NCBI RefSeq assembly: GCF_902460845.1
Contig: NZ_CABPVS010000005.1
Coordinates: 96,330-160,329, forward strand
Source: Campylobacter concisus
GTDB lineage: Bacteria > Campylobacterota > Campylobacteria > Campylobacterales > Campylobacteraceae
Direction: 5' to 3'
DNA: 64,000 nt
Positions 18,431-28,082 of the stretch are shown piece after piece; position 1 is the stretch's first letter; every line of letters begins with the position of its first letter. The notes under the pieces are model-generated. The model was not told where the DNA came from. It did not search any database and was given only the letters and a program-made list of their open reading frames with translations. The position numbers and the translations under genes were made by a program.

Positions 18431-19141
18431 TTAAGAAAGAATTCTTCTTAAAACTTCTTCGTAAGCTACTTTTACGCTACCAAGGTCTTGTCTAAATCTA
18501 TCTTTGTCAAGTTTTTCGTTTGTTGTCGCATCCCAAAATCTGCAGCTATCAGGGCTTATCTCGTCAGCTAAGATGATGTTGCCATCTTTGTCGATACCAA
18601 ATTCGACTTTGAAATCAACTAGTTTTAAATTTCTCTCTGCAAAGAATTTAAATAATATAGAGTTGATCTCTCTTGCTGTATGTCTTAGTGTTTGAAGATC
18701 TTTTTCGCTCTTTACTAGACCCATGATGATGCAGTGCTCATCAGTAACTAGTGGATCGTGTAAATCGTCATTTTTGTAGTAGAACTCAACAAGTGTAAAA
18801 GGTAGAACTGTGCCTTCTTTTATGCCAAGTCTTTTGCTAAGTGAGCCAGTTGCGATATTTCTCACAACAACTTCAAGAGGTATGATCTCGCATTTTTTGA
18901 CCACTTGCTCAGTGTCGCTGATGGTCTCAACAAGGTCAGTGACGATACCTTTGCTCTCTAGCAGTTTAAAAAGCTGAGTAGAGATTTTGTTATTTAATGC
19001 GCCTTTGCCAGCTTCGTTGCCTCTTTTTTGAGCATCAAATGCTGTTAGATCGTCTTTAAATTCAGCCACAAGTAGATTTGGATCGTCTGTGGCGTACATT
19101 TTCTTGCCTTTTCCCTCGTAGATAAGCTCTCTTTTTTGCAT
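18431..19141 (-). CDS. purC: SAICAR synthetase
   Basis: A 236-residue phosphoribosylaminoimidazole-succinocarboxamide synthase. It joins aspartate to CAIR with ATP in purine synthesis. The family start is clear ([11 protein letters not shown]), as are the motifs [10 protein letters not shown] and [14 protein letters not shown] with the substrate-binding acidic residues. Full bacterial length. The upstream ctpA gene is 16 bp away and read the same way, so a shared transcript is likely. Confidence 0.96.
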   Translation of the reverse strand: MQKRELIYEGKGKKMYATDDPNLLVAEFKDDLTAFDAQKRGNEAGKGALNNKISTQLFKLLESKGIVTDLVETISDTEQVVKKCEIIPLEVVVRNIATGSLSKRLGIKEGTVLPFTLVEFYYKNDDLHDPLVTDEHCIIMGLVKSEKDLQTLRHTAREINSILFKFFAERNLKLVDFKVEFGIDKDGNIILADEISPDSCRFWDATTNEKLDKDRFRQDLGSVKVAYEEVLRRILS

Positions 19142-19157
19142 GTTGTTCTCCTTTAGA

Positions 19158-20465
19158 TTATTGTTGTTTTATCTTTAAAATTTTGATCGTATCAATCGCT
19201 GTTTTTAACTGGATGTCTTCATCGACTTTTTTCTGTGTAATTATATTTTTATCATCTTTTGCTTCAGTTTTATTACCCTCGCTTGTTGGATTTATCTTGT
19301 TTAGCTCGCTCTTTAGGTGCGCTTTTAGTTCGCTCTCTTTGATGCTAAATGCACTATCATCACTTTGTGGCACTTTGCCAGGATGCACGACTACATCAGG
19401 CGTTACGCCAACAGCTTGGATAGTTCTGCCGCTTGGCAAGTAGTATCTTGCGATGGTTAGTCTTAGCGCTTCTGTATCGTCTATTGGTAAGATCACCTGA
19501 ACGCTACCTTTACCAAATGTGTTTTCGCCAATTATCACCGCACGCTTATGATCTTGTAATGAACCACTTACGATCTCGCTAGCACTTGCACTTCCGCCAT
19601 TTACCAGCACTACAAGTGGGAGTTTTGATAAGGTTTTGCTAGCGCTTGCTTTATACTCTACATTTTCAGATGCATCACGACCCTTTTGAGAGACGATGAT
19701 GCCGTTATCTACGAAAAGATCTACTAGATCAACAGCTTGATTTAAAAGACCGCCAGGGTTGTTTCTAAGATCAAGTATGATGCCATTTGCTTTTGGATGC
19801 TCTTTAATCGCATCTTTTACCTTTGTGACGACGTTTTTGTCAAAATTTGTGACACGTATATAAAGGATGTTTTCGTTTTCTATCATTTTTGCATAGACAG
19901 ATTCAACCTTTATAAGATCTCTTATGATCTTTACGTCAAATGGTTTTTGCTCACCTTTTCGCAAAATTGTGATAGTTATTGGGGTTTTTGGCTTGCCGCG
20001 CATTTTATTTACAGCTTCATCTATCGTTGTACCGATAGTTGAGTTGCCATCTATCCTTAAGATAATATCGCCTGATTTTATACCTGCTTTATCAGCTGGA
20101 GTATCTTCTATCGGTGAGATAACGGTTAGTGCGCTATCTTTCATACCAACTGTTATGCCAAGGCCACCAAATTCTCCACTTGTTTGCACCTGCATATCTT
20201 TGTAAGCTTTTTCATTTAAAAAGCTTGAGTGGGCATCTAAATTTTGCATTAAACCAGCAATGGCTTTATCAATGATCTCTCTAAATTTAATGTCATCAAC
20301 ATAGTATTTTTCAACGGTTGAAATTGTTTTTGTAAGCTTTGAAAGTGCTTCAAGCTTCGCACTTGCTTCGTCTTCACTCTTTGCAAAAAGTGCATTCACT
20401 GCTACACTTGAGATAAGCAAGGCACCTGTAATTTTTAGTGCAAAAAATCTACTAAATTTATTCAA
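19158..20465 (-). CDS. ctpA: Carboxy-terminal processing protease (S41)
   Basis: A 435-residue periplasmic serine protease. The start is a TTG with TAGGAG 8 bp upstream. An N-terminal signal ([17 protein letters not shown]) is followed by a PDZ domain ([26 protein letters not shown]) and the S41 catalytic domain, with Ser in [10 protein letters not shown] and the partner Lys in TFGKGSVQ. Such enzymes trim C-termini of envelope proteins. The last 70 residues are a charged, low-complexity tail ([11 protein letters not shown]). It heads the leftward run to plsC and diverges from clpB. Confidence 0.95.
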   Translation of the reverse strand: MNKFSRFFALKITGALLISSVAVNALFAKSEDEASAKLEALSKLTKTISTVEKYYVDDIKFREIIDKAIAGLMQNLDAHSSFLNEKAYKDMQVQTSGEFGGLGITVGMKDSALTVISPIEDTPADKAGIKSGDIILRIDGNSTIGTTIDEAVNKMRGKPKTPITITILRKGEQKPFDVKIIRDLIKVESVYAKMIENENILYIRVTNFDKNVVTKVKDAIKEHPKANGIILDLRNNPGGLLNQAVDLVDLFVDNGIIVSQKGRDASENVEYKASASKTLSKLPLVVLVNGGSASASEIVSGSLQDHKRAVIIGENTFGKGSVQVILPIDDTEALRLTIARYYLPSGRTIQAVGVTPDVVVHPGKVPQSDDSAFSIKESELKAHLKSELNKINPTSEGNKTEAKDDKNIITQKKVDEDIQLKTAIDTIKILKIKQQ

Positions 20466-20624
20466 AATTTCTCCTATAATTTTTGGCTCAATTCTATTAG
20501 CTTTTGGCTAAAAAAAGTATAAATTTAAGCTTATATTTTTGCTTTTGGATAGTTTTTTTGATACAAATTTATAACGGTAAATTTTAGCAATTAAATAAAA
20601 AGAGTGACAAGCATTATAAAAATA

Positions 20625-20645
20625 CTTGACAATATAAGACTAAAG
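20625..20645 (+). promoter_or_regulatory. HAIR-like box overlapping the clpB promoter
   Basis: CTTGACA (20625-20631), 7 bp, ACTAAAG (20639-20645): 11 of 14 positions match the HspR HAIR consensus CTTGAGT-N7-ACTCAAG. It covers the -35 box and most of the spacer, the right place for repression. HspR control of clpB is known in C. jejuni; here it is inferred. Confidence 0.6.
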
Positions 20646-20654
20646 TTATATAAT
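20626..20654 (+). promoter_or_regulatory. Consensus sigma-70 promoter of clpB
   Basis: TTGACA (20626-20631), a 17-bp spacer, then TATAAT (20649-20654). Both hexamers are perfect, which is rare in Campylobacter, and fit a strong promoter held down by a repressor. Confidence 0.85.
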
Positions 20655-20686
20655 GGCGACCATATAAAATAATCCAAGGAGATTTA

Positions 20687-23260
20687 ATGGCTGATATAAC
20701 AGAAAATTTAACAGCTCAGATGCAAGAAACTCTTGAAAAAGGTATTAGTTTAGCGATATTTTCTAAAAATCCGCAAGTTGTTCCGCTTCATATTTTTTGG
20801 GCTTTGCTTGCAGATAGTAATTCTATTTTAAACCAAGTGTTTAATAAAATGAATGTAAGTAAAGATGCTGTCGAGCTTGAAGTAAAAAGTAAAATTTCTT
20901 CACTTCCAAGCAGCTCAAACGTTACAAAAGATAACGTTTCAGTTTCAAGAGAGCTTATAAATTCTCTTGAAAATGCAAAAGCGTTGATGGTAAGCATGGG
21001 TGATAGTTACATCGCTGTTGATACATGGATCATCTCGGCTCTTGAACTTAGTGAGATCAAACAAATTTTAAGTAAATTTTGCGACATCTTGGAGATCAAA
21101 AAGAACCTTGAGAGAATAAGAGGTGGCAAAAAGATAGATAGCCAAACTGGCGATGATACGCTTGATAGCTTAGAGAAATTTGGTATTGATCTAACACAAA
21201 AAGCGTTAAATAAAGAGCTTGATCCAGTCATCGGCCGTGATGAAGAGATCACTAGAATGATGCAAATCTTAATAAGAAAGAGCAAAAACAACCCTATCTT
21301 GCTCGGTGAGCCAGGCGTTGGTAAGACAGCCATCGTTGAGGGCTTGGCTCAAAAGATAGTGGCTCGTGATGTGCCAACAAGCCTTGCAAACAAGCGTGTC
21401 ATCGCGCTTGATATGAGTGCAGTTGTAGCTGGTGCAAAGTATAGAGGTGAGTTTGAAGATAGGCTAAAAGCTGTCATCGACGAGGTAAAAAAAGCTGGTA
21501 ACATCATACTTTTTATAGATGAAATTCATACGATAGTAGGAGCTGGTGCGAGCGAGGGTGGTATGGATGCTGCAAATATCCTAAAACCAGCTCTTGCACG
21601 TGGTGAGCTTCACGCTGTTGGTGCTACGACATTAAAAGAGTATAGAAAATACTTTGAAAAAGATGCGGCGCTTCAAAGACGCTTCCAGCCGATAGACGTT
21701 AAAGAACCAAGCGTAAATGAGGCATTGCAAATTTTACGTGGTATAAAAGAGCGCCTTGAAGTTCATCACGGTATCACGATAACTGATAGCGCACTAGTTG
21801 CTGCTGCAAGGCTAAGTGACCGCTACATCGCAAACCGCTTCTTGCCAGATAAGGCGATAGATCTTATAGATGAGGCAGCAGCTGAGCTTAAGATGCAAAT
21901 AGAGAGCGAACCATACGAGCTTTCAAAGATAAAACGCGAGATCGTAACGCTTCAAGTAGAAAAAGAAGCTCTAAAGATGGAGGATGCGGATAAAAACAAA
22001 GAAAGACTTGGCGAGATCGAAAAAGAGATAGCTGATCTAAATGAGAAAAAGCTAGCGCTTGATACTAAATTTGAAAACGAAAAGGCCGTTTTTGGCGGAA
22101 TTTCAAAAGCAACAAAAGAGATCGATAGCTTAAAATCACAAGCTGAGATAGCAAAAAGAAATGGCGATCTTCAAAAGGCTGCCGAGATAGAATACGGCAA
22201 GATAGCTGACGCTAAAAAGCACAAACACGAGCTTGAAGAAAAATGGGAGAGCATGAAAAAAGAGGGCGTGCTTCTTAAAAATCAAGTCGATGAAGAGCTT
22301 GTGGCTGAAATTTTGAGCAAATGGACTGGAATTTCAGTCAAGAAGATGCTAACAAGTGAAAAAGAGAAGTATCTGCGCATCGAAGAACATCTAAGAGAGA
22401 GCGTTGTCGGTCAAGATGATGCACTACACGCACTTGCACGTGCTGTTAAGAGAAATAAAGCAGGGCTAAATGAAGGTCAAAGGCCGATTGGTTCGTTTTT
22501 ATTTCTTGGTCCAACAGGGGTTGGTAAAACTCAGTCTGCTAAGGCTTTGGCTAAATTCTTGTTTGATGATGAGAAGGCGCTTATCCGCTTTGATATGAGT
22601 GAATACATGGAAAAACACAGCGTGAGCAGGCTTCTTGGTGCGCCTCCAGGATATGTAGGCTACGATGAGGGCGGCCAGCTAACAGAGGCGGTTCGCAGAA
22701 GACCATACTCAGTCATACTTTTTGACGAGGTTGAAAAGGCTCACAAAGATGTATTTAACATACTTTTGGGGATTTTAGATGACGGACGTGCAACTGATAA
22801 TAAAGGTGTAACGGTTGATTTTAAAAATACGATCATCATTTTAACTTCAAACATCGCTTCAAATTTCATAATGGAGCTAAAGGGCGAAGATCGTGATGTG
22901 GCCGTTAAAAACGAGCTTAAAAACTACTTTAAACCTGAGTTTTTAAACCGTCTTGATGATACCATCATCTTTAATCCTTTAAATGAGCAAGGCCTAATCT
23001 CTATCGTTGAGATCATGTTTAAAGAGCTTGAAAAAACTCTTCACAACCGCGGTATCAAAGCAGTTTTGAGTGAAGAGGCTAAGAAATTTATCGCAAAAGC
23101 TGGCTTTGACATAGTTTATGGCGCAAGGCCTCTTAGAAGAGCGCTTTATGAGCTAGTTGAAGATAAGATCGCTGATATGATCTTAAAAGATGAGCTTGAA
23201 AGTGGCGATGAGATCACCATTGATAGCGATGGTGAGAAGATCATCATTAAGAAAAAATAA
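20687..23260 (+). CDS. clpB: Disaggregase ClpB
   Basis: An 857-residue Hsp100 chaperone that pulls apart protein aggregates with DnaK. It has the N-terminal Clp repeat domain, the first AAA+ domain with Walker A GEPGVGKT and the arginine region, a coiled-coil middle domain (about residues 400-530, rich in K/E/I), and the second AAA+ domain with Walker A GPTGVGKT. The length is typical of ClpB, and the long middle domain separates it from ClpA and ClpC. A single gene with AAGGAG as ribosome binding site, driven by the consensus promoter and probable HspR box upstream. Confidence 0.97.
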   Translation: MADITENLTAQMQETLEKGISLAIFSKNPQVVPLHIFWALLADSNSILNQVFNKMNVSKDAVELEVKSKISSLPSSSNVTKDNVSVSRELINSLENAKALMVSMGDSYIAVDTWIISALELSEIKQILSKFCDILEIKKNLERIRGGKKIDSQTGDDTLDSLEKFGIDLTQKALNKELDPVIGRDEEITRMMQILIRKSKNNPILLGEPGVGKTAIVEGLAQKIVARDVPTSLANKRVIALDMSAVVAGAKYRGEFEDRLKAVIDEVKKAGNIILFIDEIHTIVGAGASEGGMDAANILKPALARGELHAVGATTLKEYRKYFEKDAALQRRFQPIDVKEPSVNEALQILRGIKERLEVHHGITITDSALVAAARLSDRYIANRFLPDKAIDLIDEAAAELKMQIESEPYELSKIKREIVTLQVEKEALKMEDADKNKERLGEIEKEIADLNEKKLALDTKFENEKAVFGGISKATKEIDSLKSQAEIAKRNGDLQKAAEIEYGKIADAKKHKHELEEKWESMKKEGVLLKNQVDEELVAEILSKWTGISVKKMLTSEKEKYLRIEEHLRESVVGQDDALHALARAVKRNKAGLNEGQRPIGSFLFLGPTGVGKTQSAKALAKFLFDDEKALIRFDMSEYMEKHSVSRLLGAPPGYVGYDEGGQLTEAVRRRPYSVILFDEVEKAHKDVFNILLGILDDGRATDNKGVTVDFKNTIIILTSNIASNFIMELKGEDRDVAVKNELKNYFKPEFLNRLDDTIIFNPLNEQGLISIVEIMFKELEKTLHNRGIKAVLSEEAKKFIAKAGFDIVYGARPLRRALYELVEDKIADMILKDELESGDEITIDSDGEKIIIKKK

Positions 23261-23271
23261 CTTCAAATTTA

Positions 23272-23298
23272 CTTGGCAGGTTGGATCAACTTGCCAAG
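23272..23298. terminator. Terminator between clpB and the phosphate transporter
   Basis: CTTGGCAGGTTG and CAACTTGCCAAG form a 12-bp stem with one G-U pair and a three-base loop. It lies between convergent genes; the T-tails are weak on both sides. Confidence 0.65.
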
Positions 23299-23364
23299 CT
23301 CTCATATAAAATTTATACAAAAAATATCTAAAAAATAGGGCGGTTTAGCTATTTAAAAATATGA

Positions 23365-24903
23365 CTAAACGCCTAAAAATTTAGCAAGGGCAAAATAAAA
23401 TATAGCTGATGAGATAGCAGCTGCTGGAAGCGTGATGAGCCAAGCAAGAATGATTGGTCTTACCATTTTCCAGTTTGCATTTTTATTTACGATGCCGATG
23501 CCTAAAACTGCGCCTATTAGGATATGAGTCGAGCTAACTGGTATGCCAAGCTTTGTGGCTAGAAGTATGACGATACTTGAGGCAAGCTCAGCGCTGAAGC
23601 CGGTCGTAGGTAAAATTTCAGCTAGTTTTGAGCCGATAGTAGTGATCACCTCTTTGCCTAAAAACCAAAGTCCAACGACAAGCGAGATACCAAAGGTTAC
23701 CATTGCGATACTAGGTATGGGCGAGCTTTCGTTTATAGAGCCAGTTTTTAGCACATCAAGTACGGCTGCAAATGGTCCAACTGCGTTTGCGATATCGTTT
23801 GCACCATGTGAAAATGCAAAAGATGAAGCGGTAAAAATTTGAAACCATGAGAAAATTCTATTGATGCTCTTTTCGCTATCGTTTTTGCTCATGACGTTTA
23901 TGATAGCAAGGCTTGCAAGATACGCTAGAGCCCCAATCACAAAGATGATCCAGACGGTTTGTATGATACTAAAGGCTAAATTTATATGCTCTAGCCCTTT
24001 AAAAAGCATCATCGATGAGATGACCATTGCTGCAAATCCAGCGATGATCGGGATGTGCTTTTTCATCGCTTTAAAAGTATCTATCTCTTTTTCACTATCT
24101 TTCATGATGCGAATTTTTGAGCGATACTCGCTGTATTCAGTGGTTTCGATCTCGTCCTCATCTATGACTGCAATCTTTGAAAGAGTAGCTATTTGCTCCT
24201 CAGCCGGCTTTGTTTTTAGTGCTTTTACAAAGCTTTCTTTATAAGCTTTTCGTTCAGCTTTTAGAGCTTTTAGATTCATTTTAAGTTCATGTGTTGGCTC
24301 AATAATCTTGCTTTTTACGTAGCCAAATATTATGTAAGACATCACGCCGCCAAGCAGTGGCGAGATGACCCAGCTAACGGCTATTCTACCGATCTCGCTC
24401 CATGAGACCATGCTAAATGGTTCTGGATCTTTTATCATAAATCCCATAGCAAGTCCTGCGCCAACGATGCCGCCAACGATCGAGTGAGTGGTCGAGACTG
24501 GCAGACCTTTTTTAGATGCATAAAATAGCCAAAGCCCAGAGCTAAGAAGGGCTGAAATCATGATGATGACAAATTTCATCGGATTTAGATCGCTTGGGAA
24601 TTTTACGATCTCGTTTCTAATCGTATTTGTAACCTCAGATCCTGCAAATATCGCACCACTAAGCTCAAAAATGGCTGCGATGATGAGAGCTTGCTTAAGC
24701 GTAAGAGTCTTAGCGCCAACACTTGTGCCAAAGCTGTTTGCAACGTCATTTCCACCGATATTAAAGGCCATAAAAAGACCAAACATACCGGCGATCAAGA
24801 ATAGAAAGTAGTTATTTGTCGGGATATACTGATAGCCCCAAACGAAAAATCCAACGCTACAAATTGCAAAAATAACAAATGCCAATAAGTTATCTCGAAG
24901 CAA
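23365..24903 (-). CDS. pit: Inorganic phosphate transporter, PiT family
   Basis: A 512-residue membrane protein with about ten hydrophobic helices and the two PiT signature halves: FNIGGNDVANSFGT near residue 50 and FSHGANDIANAVGP near residue 370. These asparagine-containing loops bind phosphate with its metal or proton partner. A cytoplasmic loop of roughly 100 charged residues (about 200-290) separates the halves. The start is read as TTG with AAGGGGG just upstream. Low-affinity phosphate uptake is the family role. It diverges from a Ppx/GppA phosphatase gene, so the two may be co-regulated by phosphate (inference). Confidence 0.93.
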   Translation of the reverse strand: MLRDNLLAFVIFAICSVGFFVWGYQYIPTNNYFLFLIAGMFGLFMAFNIGGNDVANSFGTSVGAKTLTLKQALIIAAIFELSGAIFAGSEVTNTIRNEIVKFPSDLNPMKFVIIMISALLSSGLWLFYASKKGLPVSTTHSIVGGIVGAGLAMGFMIKDPEPFSMVSWSEIGRIAVSWVISPLLGGVMSYIIFGYVKSKIIEPTHELKMNLKALKAERKAYKESFVKALKTKPAEEQIATLSKIAVIDEDEIETTEYSEYRSKIRIMKDSEKEIDTFKAMKKHIPIIAGFAAMVISSMMLFKGLEHINLAFSIIQTVWIIFVIGALAYLASLAIINVMSKNDSEKSINRIFSWFQIFTASSFAFSHGANDIANAVGPFAAVLDVLKTGSINESSPIPSIAMVTFGISLVVGLWFLGKEVITTIGSKLAEILPTTGFSAELASSIVILLATKLGIPVSSTHILIGAVLGIGIVNKNANWKMVRPIILAWLITLPAAAISSAIFYFALAKFLGV

Positions 24904-25032
24904 TCAAGCCCCCTTATAAGGTTTTTGATAGGGATTATATCTTGAAAAATATTAAAGTTTTTAGAATTTTTCAACTTTAAATGATACTAAATTATCATAT
25001 GTTAGAATCTGCAAAAATTTTAAGGATAAATT

Positions 25033-25935
25033 TTGGTTATAGCGATCGATCTTGGCTCAAACACATTTCGCGTAGCGCTTGTCAAAAAAGAGCAAAATGA
25101 CTTTAGTAATGAGCAAATTTATGAAAATATAGTAGGAGCTGCTAGAGGGCTAAATGAAAGTGGCAAGATAGCAGATGAGTCCAAAAATAGGCTCTTTGAA
25201 GTGATAACAGAGGCTAAAAATAAATTTGATTTTGATAAATTTAAATGCGCAGCAGTCGCGACTGAGGCTTTTAGGGTAGCGTCAAATAGCGAGGAAATTT
25301 TTAGCGAGATAAGAGAGAAATTTGGCATAAAATTTCATATCATCAGTGGCAAAGCAGAAGCAAAGCTTACATTTTTGGGTGTTCAAAATGCTTTTAAAAA
25401 GCTTGGAATCAATGAAAAATTTAGCATCATTGACATCGGTGGAGCAAGCTCAGAGATCGGTGAAGATGGAAATTTTATGAGTTTTAAATTTGGCATTATT
25501 ACATTTTTTGAAAAATTTAAAACACTTGATCTGATGCAAAAAAATGCAAAATTTTATACAAAAGATGCAAGAGAATTTTTAAATAGCTTAAAAAATAGAT
25601 TTATCGTGCTGACTTCTGGCGTACCAACTACTATCGCAGCGCTACGATTTGGACTTAACTACGAGAACTATGATCCAAAAAAAGTAAGTGGATATGAGCT
25701 TAAAAATGACGATCTTGCTTGGTTTATGGATGAGCTTTTAAAGATGGATGATAAGAGCGCTGACACAGCGGTTGGAAGAAATAGAAAATATCCGCTCATC
25801 GCTGGAACCTTGCTTTTAGAGGAGCTTTTAATCGGGCAAGAAGCAAAATTTTTAGTTATCGATGATGGGCTTAGAGAGGGTGTAGGTGTGGCCTATCTGC
25901 AAGGAAAATTTCAAGAAATTATCACAAATTTTTAG
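25033..25935 (+). CDS. Ppx/GppA family phosphatase
   Basis: A 300-residue protein of the exopolyphosphatase/guanosine pentaphosphate phosphatase family. It starts at TTG with AAGGA 7 bp before. ATPase-fold motifs are clear: AIDLGSNTFR at the start, the GKAEAKLTF loop with its Glu, IDIGGASSEIG, and a C-terminal VIDDGLREG. It lacks the C-terminal HD-type domain of the long E. coli enzymes, as is usual for the short type. It could hydrolyse polyphosphate or pppGpp; the sequence does not say which. It diverges from pit, with palindromes in the gap. Confidence 0.88.
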   Translation: MVIAIDLGSNTFRVALVKKEQNDFSNEQIYENIVGAARGLNESGKIADESKNRLFEVITEAKNKFDFDKFKCAAVATEAFRVASNSEEIFSEIREKFGIKFHIISGKAEAKLTFLGVQNAFKKLGINEKFSIIDIGGASSEIGEDGNFMSFKFGIITFFEKFKTLDLMQKNAKFYTKDAREFLNSLKNRFIVLTSGVPTTIAALRFGLNYENYDPKKVSGYELKNDDLAWFMDELLKMDDKSADTAVGRNRKYPLIAGTLLLEELLIGQEAKFLVIDDGLREGVGVAYLQGKFQEIITNF

Positions 25936-25965
25936 CTAATATTTCAAAAATTTAAAGGAGAGGAA

Positions 25966-26397
25966 ATGAGTATAAGAGAGCAAATTTTAGCTGATATAAA
26001 AGAGGCTATGAAGGCAAAAGATGAGTTTAAAAGAGATACTTTAAGAACGCTAAATGCAGCACTTAAGCAGGTCGAAGTCGATCAAAGGATCGAAATGACT
26101 GATGAAGTGGTACTTCCGCTACTTCAAAAGGAGATCAAAAAGAGGGCTGACTCGGTTGAGCTTTATATAAAAGGTGCTAGAGAGGATTTGGCTAAAAAAG
26201 AGCAGGGCGAGATTGAGCTTATTAAGGCATATTTGCCAGCACAACTAAGCGATGAAGAGCTTAAAGAAAAAATAAAAAAGATTATTGAAGGAGTTGGTAG
26301 AAATTTAGGCGCTGTAATGAAAATGGCAAAAGATGAGATCGGAGCAAGTGCTGAAGCAAAACGCATAAGTATGATCGCAAAAGAGCTTTTGGCTTAA
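25966..26397 (+). CDS. GatB/YqeY domain protein
   Basis: A 143-residue YqeY-type protein with the family pattern REQILADIKEAMKAKD, LPLLQKEIKKRADSV, and a C-terminal part related to the GatB tail (LGAVMKMAKDEIG). The strong AAAGGAGAGG site lies before the ATG, 30 bp after the phosphatase gene, so both are probably in one transcript. The family is widespread and may bind tRNA; its job is not settled. Confidence 0.9.
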   Translation: MSIREQILADIKEAMKAKDEFKRDTLRTLNAALKQVEVDQRIEMTDEVVLPLLQKEIKKRADSVELYIKGAREDLAKKEQGEIELIKAYLPAQLSDEELKEKIKKIIEGVGRNLGAVMKMAKDEIGASAEAKRISMIAKELLA

Positions 26398-26734
26398 AAT
26401 CCATAATCTTATAAAACGAAAACTTACTTTTAAATGTGTGTAAGTTTTCGAAAAATCAAATATGACTTTCATTTTAAAAAGATAATTTTAAAAGCATAAT
26501 ACTTATATGAATATGTTAAAAGGTAAAATACAAGCTTTTTTATATATTTGTATTGAAAACTATAATTTTCAAGCGGACATTTAGTGTGTATTTTTTAGTA
26601 TAAGGATTGGTGAGTCTAAAATTTCTAGCATATCTTCTCATAAATGATAGAAATTCCACAACTCTTTTTTGTTTGTTTTAGTCTTATCTGTGCTACTCTC
26701 GTTAGTCTCATAGCTCTAAACAAAGCTTATAAAT
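26398..26734. other. Intergenic region between convergent genes
   Basis: 337 bp without a convincing gene. It contains the hairpin at 26417-26450 and a smaller inverted repeat TTGAAAA/TTTTCAA at 26553-26572 around CTATAA. A 25-codon ORF at 26507-26584 has no good ribosome binding site and was not accepted. Confidence 0.5.
26417..26450. terminator. Hairpin, possible terminator
   Basis: CGAAAACTTAC (26417-26427) and GTAAGTTTTCG (26440-26450) form a perfect 11-bp stem. On the minus strand four T follow, so it better fits leftward RNA from the efflux operon, although 290 bp from its end. It may also protect the 3' end of rightward RNA. Confidence 0.5.
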
Positions 26735-28081
26735 TTACCTATTAAATTTACCAGCCATGGCTTTGTAGATATTTAGCTCGTCTTGTAAAAGCGTATATTT
26801 TGCCTTTAGTAGCCCTATTTTGGCTTCTAACTCGCTATTTTTTGCTTCTAAAAACTGCTTTAGCTCGACCTTGCCATAAGAGTATTTTAGCTCGTAAATT
26901 TTTGAAATTTCCTCATAGTTTTTTATCTGCTCTTGGTAGTTAGTAAGTAGCGCCTCGTCGTTTAGATAGCCTTTGTAAAATACATCTATCTCGTTTAGCG
27001 CGCTATTTAGAGTGCTTATGTAGTTTAGTTTTGCAAGCTTAAAATTTGCCTCGCTAACCTTTAAATTTGACTTTAGTTTGTGGTAGTTTAAAAATGGTAA
27101 ATTTAAAGCAATGTTGCCATTTAGAAATTTAAGATTAAACGCTTCGTCTTTTTTGTCGGTACTACTTTTGAGGCTCGCTCCTAGCGTGATGCTTGGATAA
27201 AACTCTTTTTGACTAGCTTTATAGTTTAGGATACCCTCTTCTATGCGGTAAATGGCCGCTCTTAGGTCTGGTCTGTTTGCTATGGCACTTGTTGGCACTT
27301 CTAGATCAACGCCTACTTTTTTTACGGGACTTAGCGTGAGGCCCTCAAATTTAAGCTCAAAATCTGGCCTTTCATTTAGCAAAATTCTAAGTGTTTTTTT
27401 AGCAGCCACAAGCTCTTTTTTAGCACTTTCTATCTTGTTTTGAGCGTTTAAAAGCTGTGAATTTATCTGTTTTAGGCTTAGCATCTCCTCTTTGCCAAGC
27501 TCAAATTTAAGCCCAACTATCTCGTTTAGCTTATTATAAATTTCTAAAATTTGCTCATAAGTTTTAATGCTCTCATTTAGATATAAGATCTGAAAATAGG
27601 CATCTGTTACGGAGTTTATCACACTTAGTTTGCTAGCTTCCAGATCAAATTTAGTTGCTTTTGTCTCAAACATCGCTGCATCTTTGCTGTTTGCTAGCTT
27701 TTGCCAAAGATCAAGCTCATAGCTAAACCCTATGCTTGAGCCAAAATTTCTGCTAGAAGCACCGCCCTCTTTTATATTTTTGTTGCTTGATGTTTCAATG
27801 CCAGCGTTAAAGCTTGGGATGAGATTTGCCTCCAAAATTCCAGCTTGAGCGAGCGCTTTATTTACATTTATCGCTGCTTTTGCAAGGTCGGTATTGTTTT
27901 TAAGCGCAAGCTCTACAAGCTCATCAAGGTAGCTTTGATGATACTCTTTCCACCAAGAAGTGTTTAAATTTAGCTCCTGGCTGGCGTTATCTTCAAGTAA
28001 AATTTGTTTGTAGTTTTCGTCTATATTTTTAACAGCGCAGCCGCTTAAAACAAGTACTAAAGCTAAGCTTAGAAATTTCAT
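26735..28081 (-). CDS. Outer-membrane efflux lipoprotein, TolC/NodT type
   Basis: A 448-residue outer-membrane channel protein. The ATG at 28081 is chosen over an upstream one at 28102 because it opens a lipoprotein signal (MKFLSLALVLVLSGCAVK) with the lipobox LSGC, and because it starts just after the macB stop. Two repeats of the outer-membrane efflux domain follow, with long alpha-helical stretches (ELVELALKNNTDLAKAAI; SEANFKLAKLNYIS). It completes the tripartite MacAB system by giving an exit through the outer membrane. It is the third gene of the leftward macA-macB operon. Confidence 0.9.
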   Translation of the reverse strand: MKFLSLALVLVLSGCAVKNIDENYKQILLEDNASQELNLNTSWWKEYHQSYLDELVELALKNNTDLAKAAINVNKALAQAGILEANLIPSFNAGIETSSNKNIKEGGASSRNFGSSIGFSYELDLWQKLANSKDAAMFETKATKFDLEASKLSVINSVTDAYFQILYLNESIKTYEQILEIYNKLNEIVGLKFELGKEEMLSLKQINSQLLNAQNKIESAKKELVAAKKTLRILLNERPDFELKFEGLTLSPVKKVGVDLEVPTSAIANRPDLRAAIYRIEEGILNYKASQKEFYPSITLGASLKSSTDKKDEAFNLKFLNGNIALNLPFLNYHKLKSNLKVSEANFKLAKLNYISTLNSALNEIDVFYKGYLNDEALLTNYQEQIKNYEEISKIYELKYSYGKVELKQFLEAKNSELEAKIGLLKAKYTLLQDELNIYKAMAGKFNR

Positions 28082-28082
28082 A

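Noticed and set aside
26507..26584. A 25-codon ORF between yqeY and the efflux operon
   Set aside because: No good ribosome binding site, no recognisable motif, and composition like the surrounding non-coding DNA.
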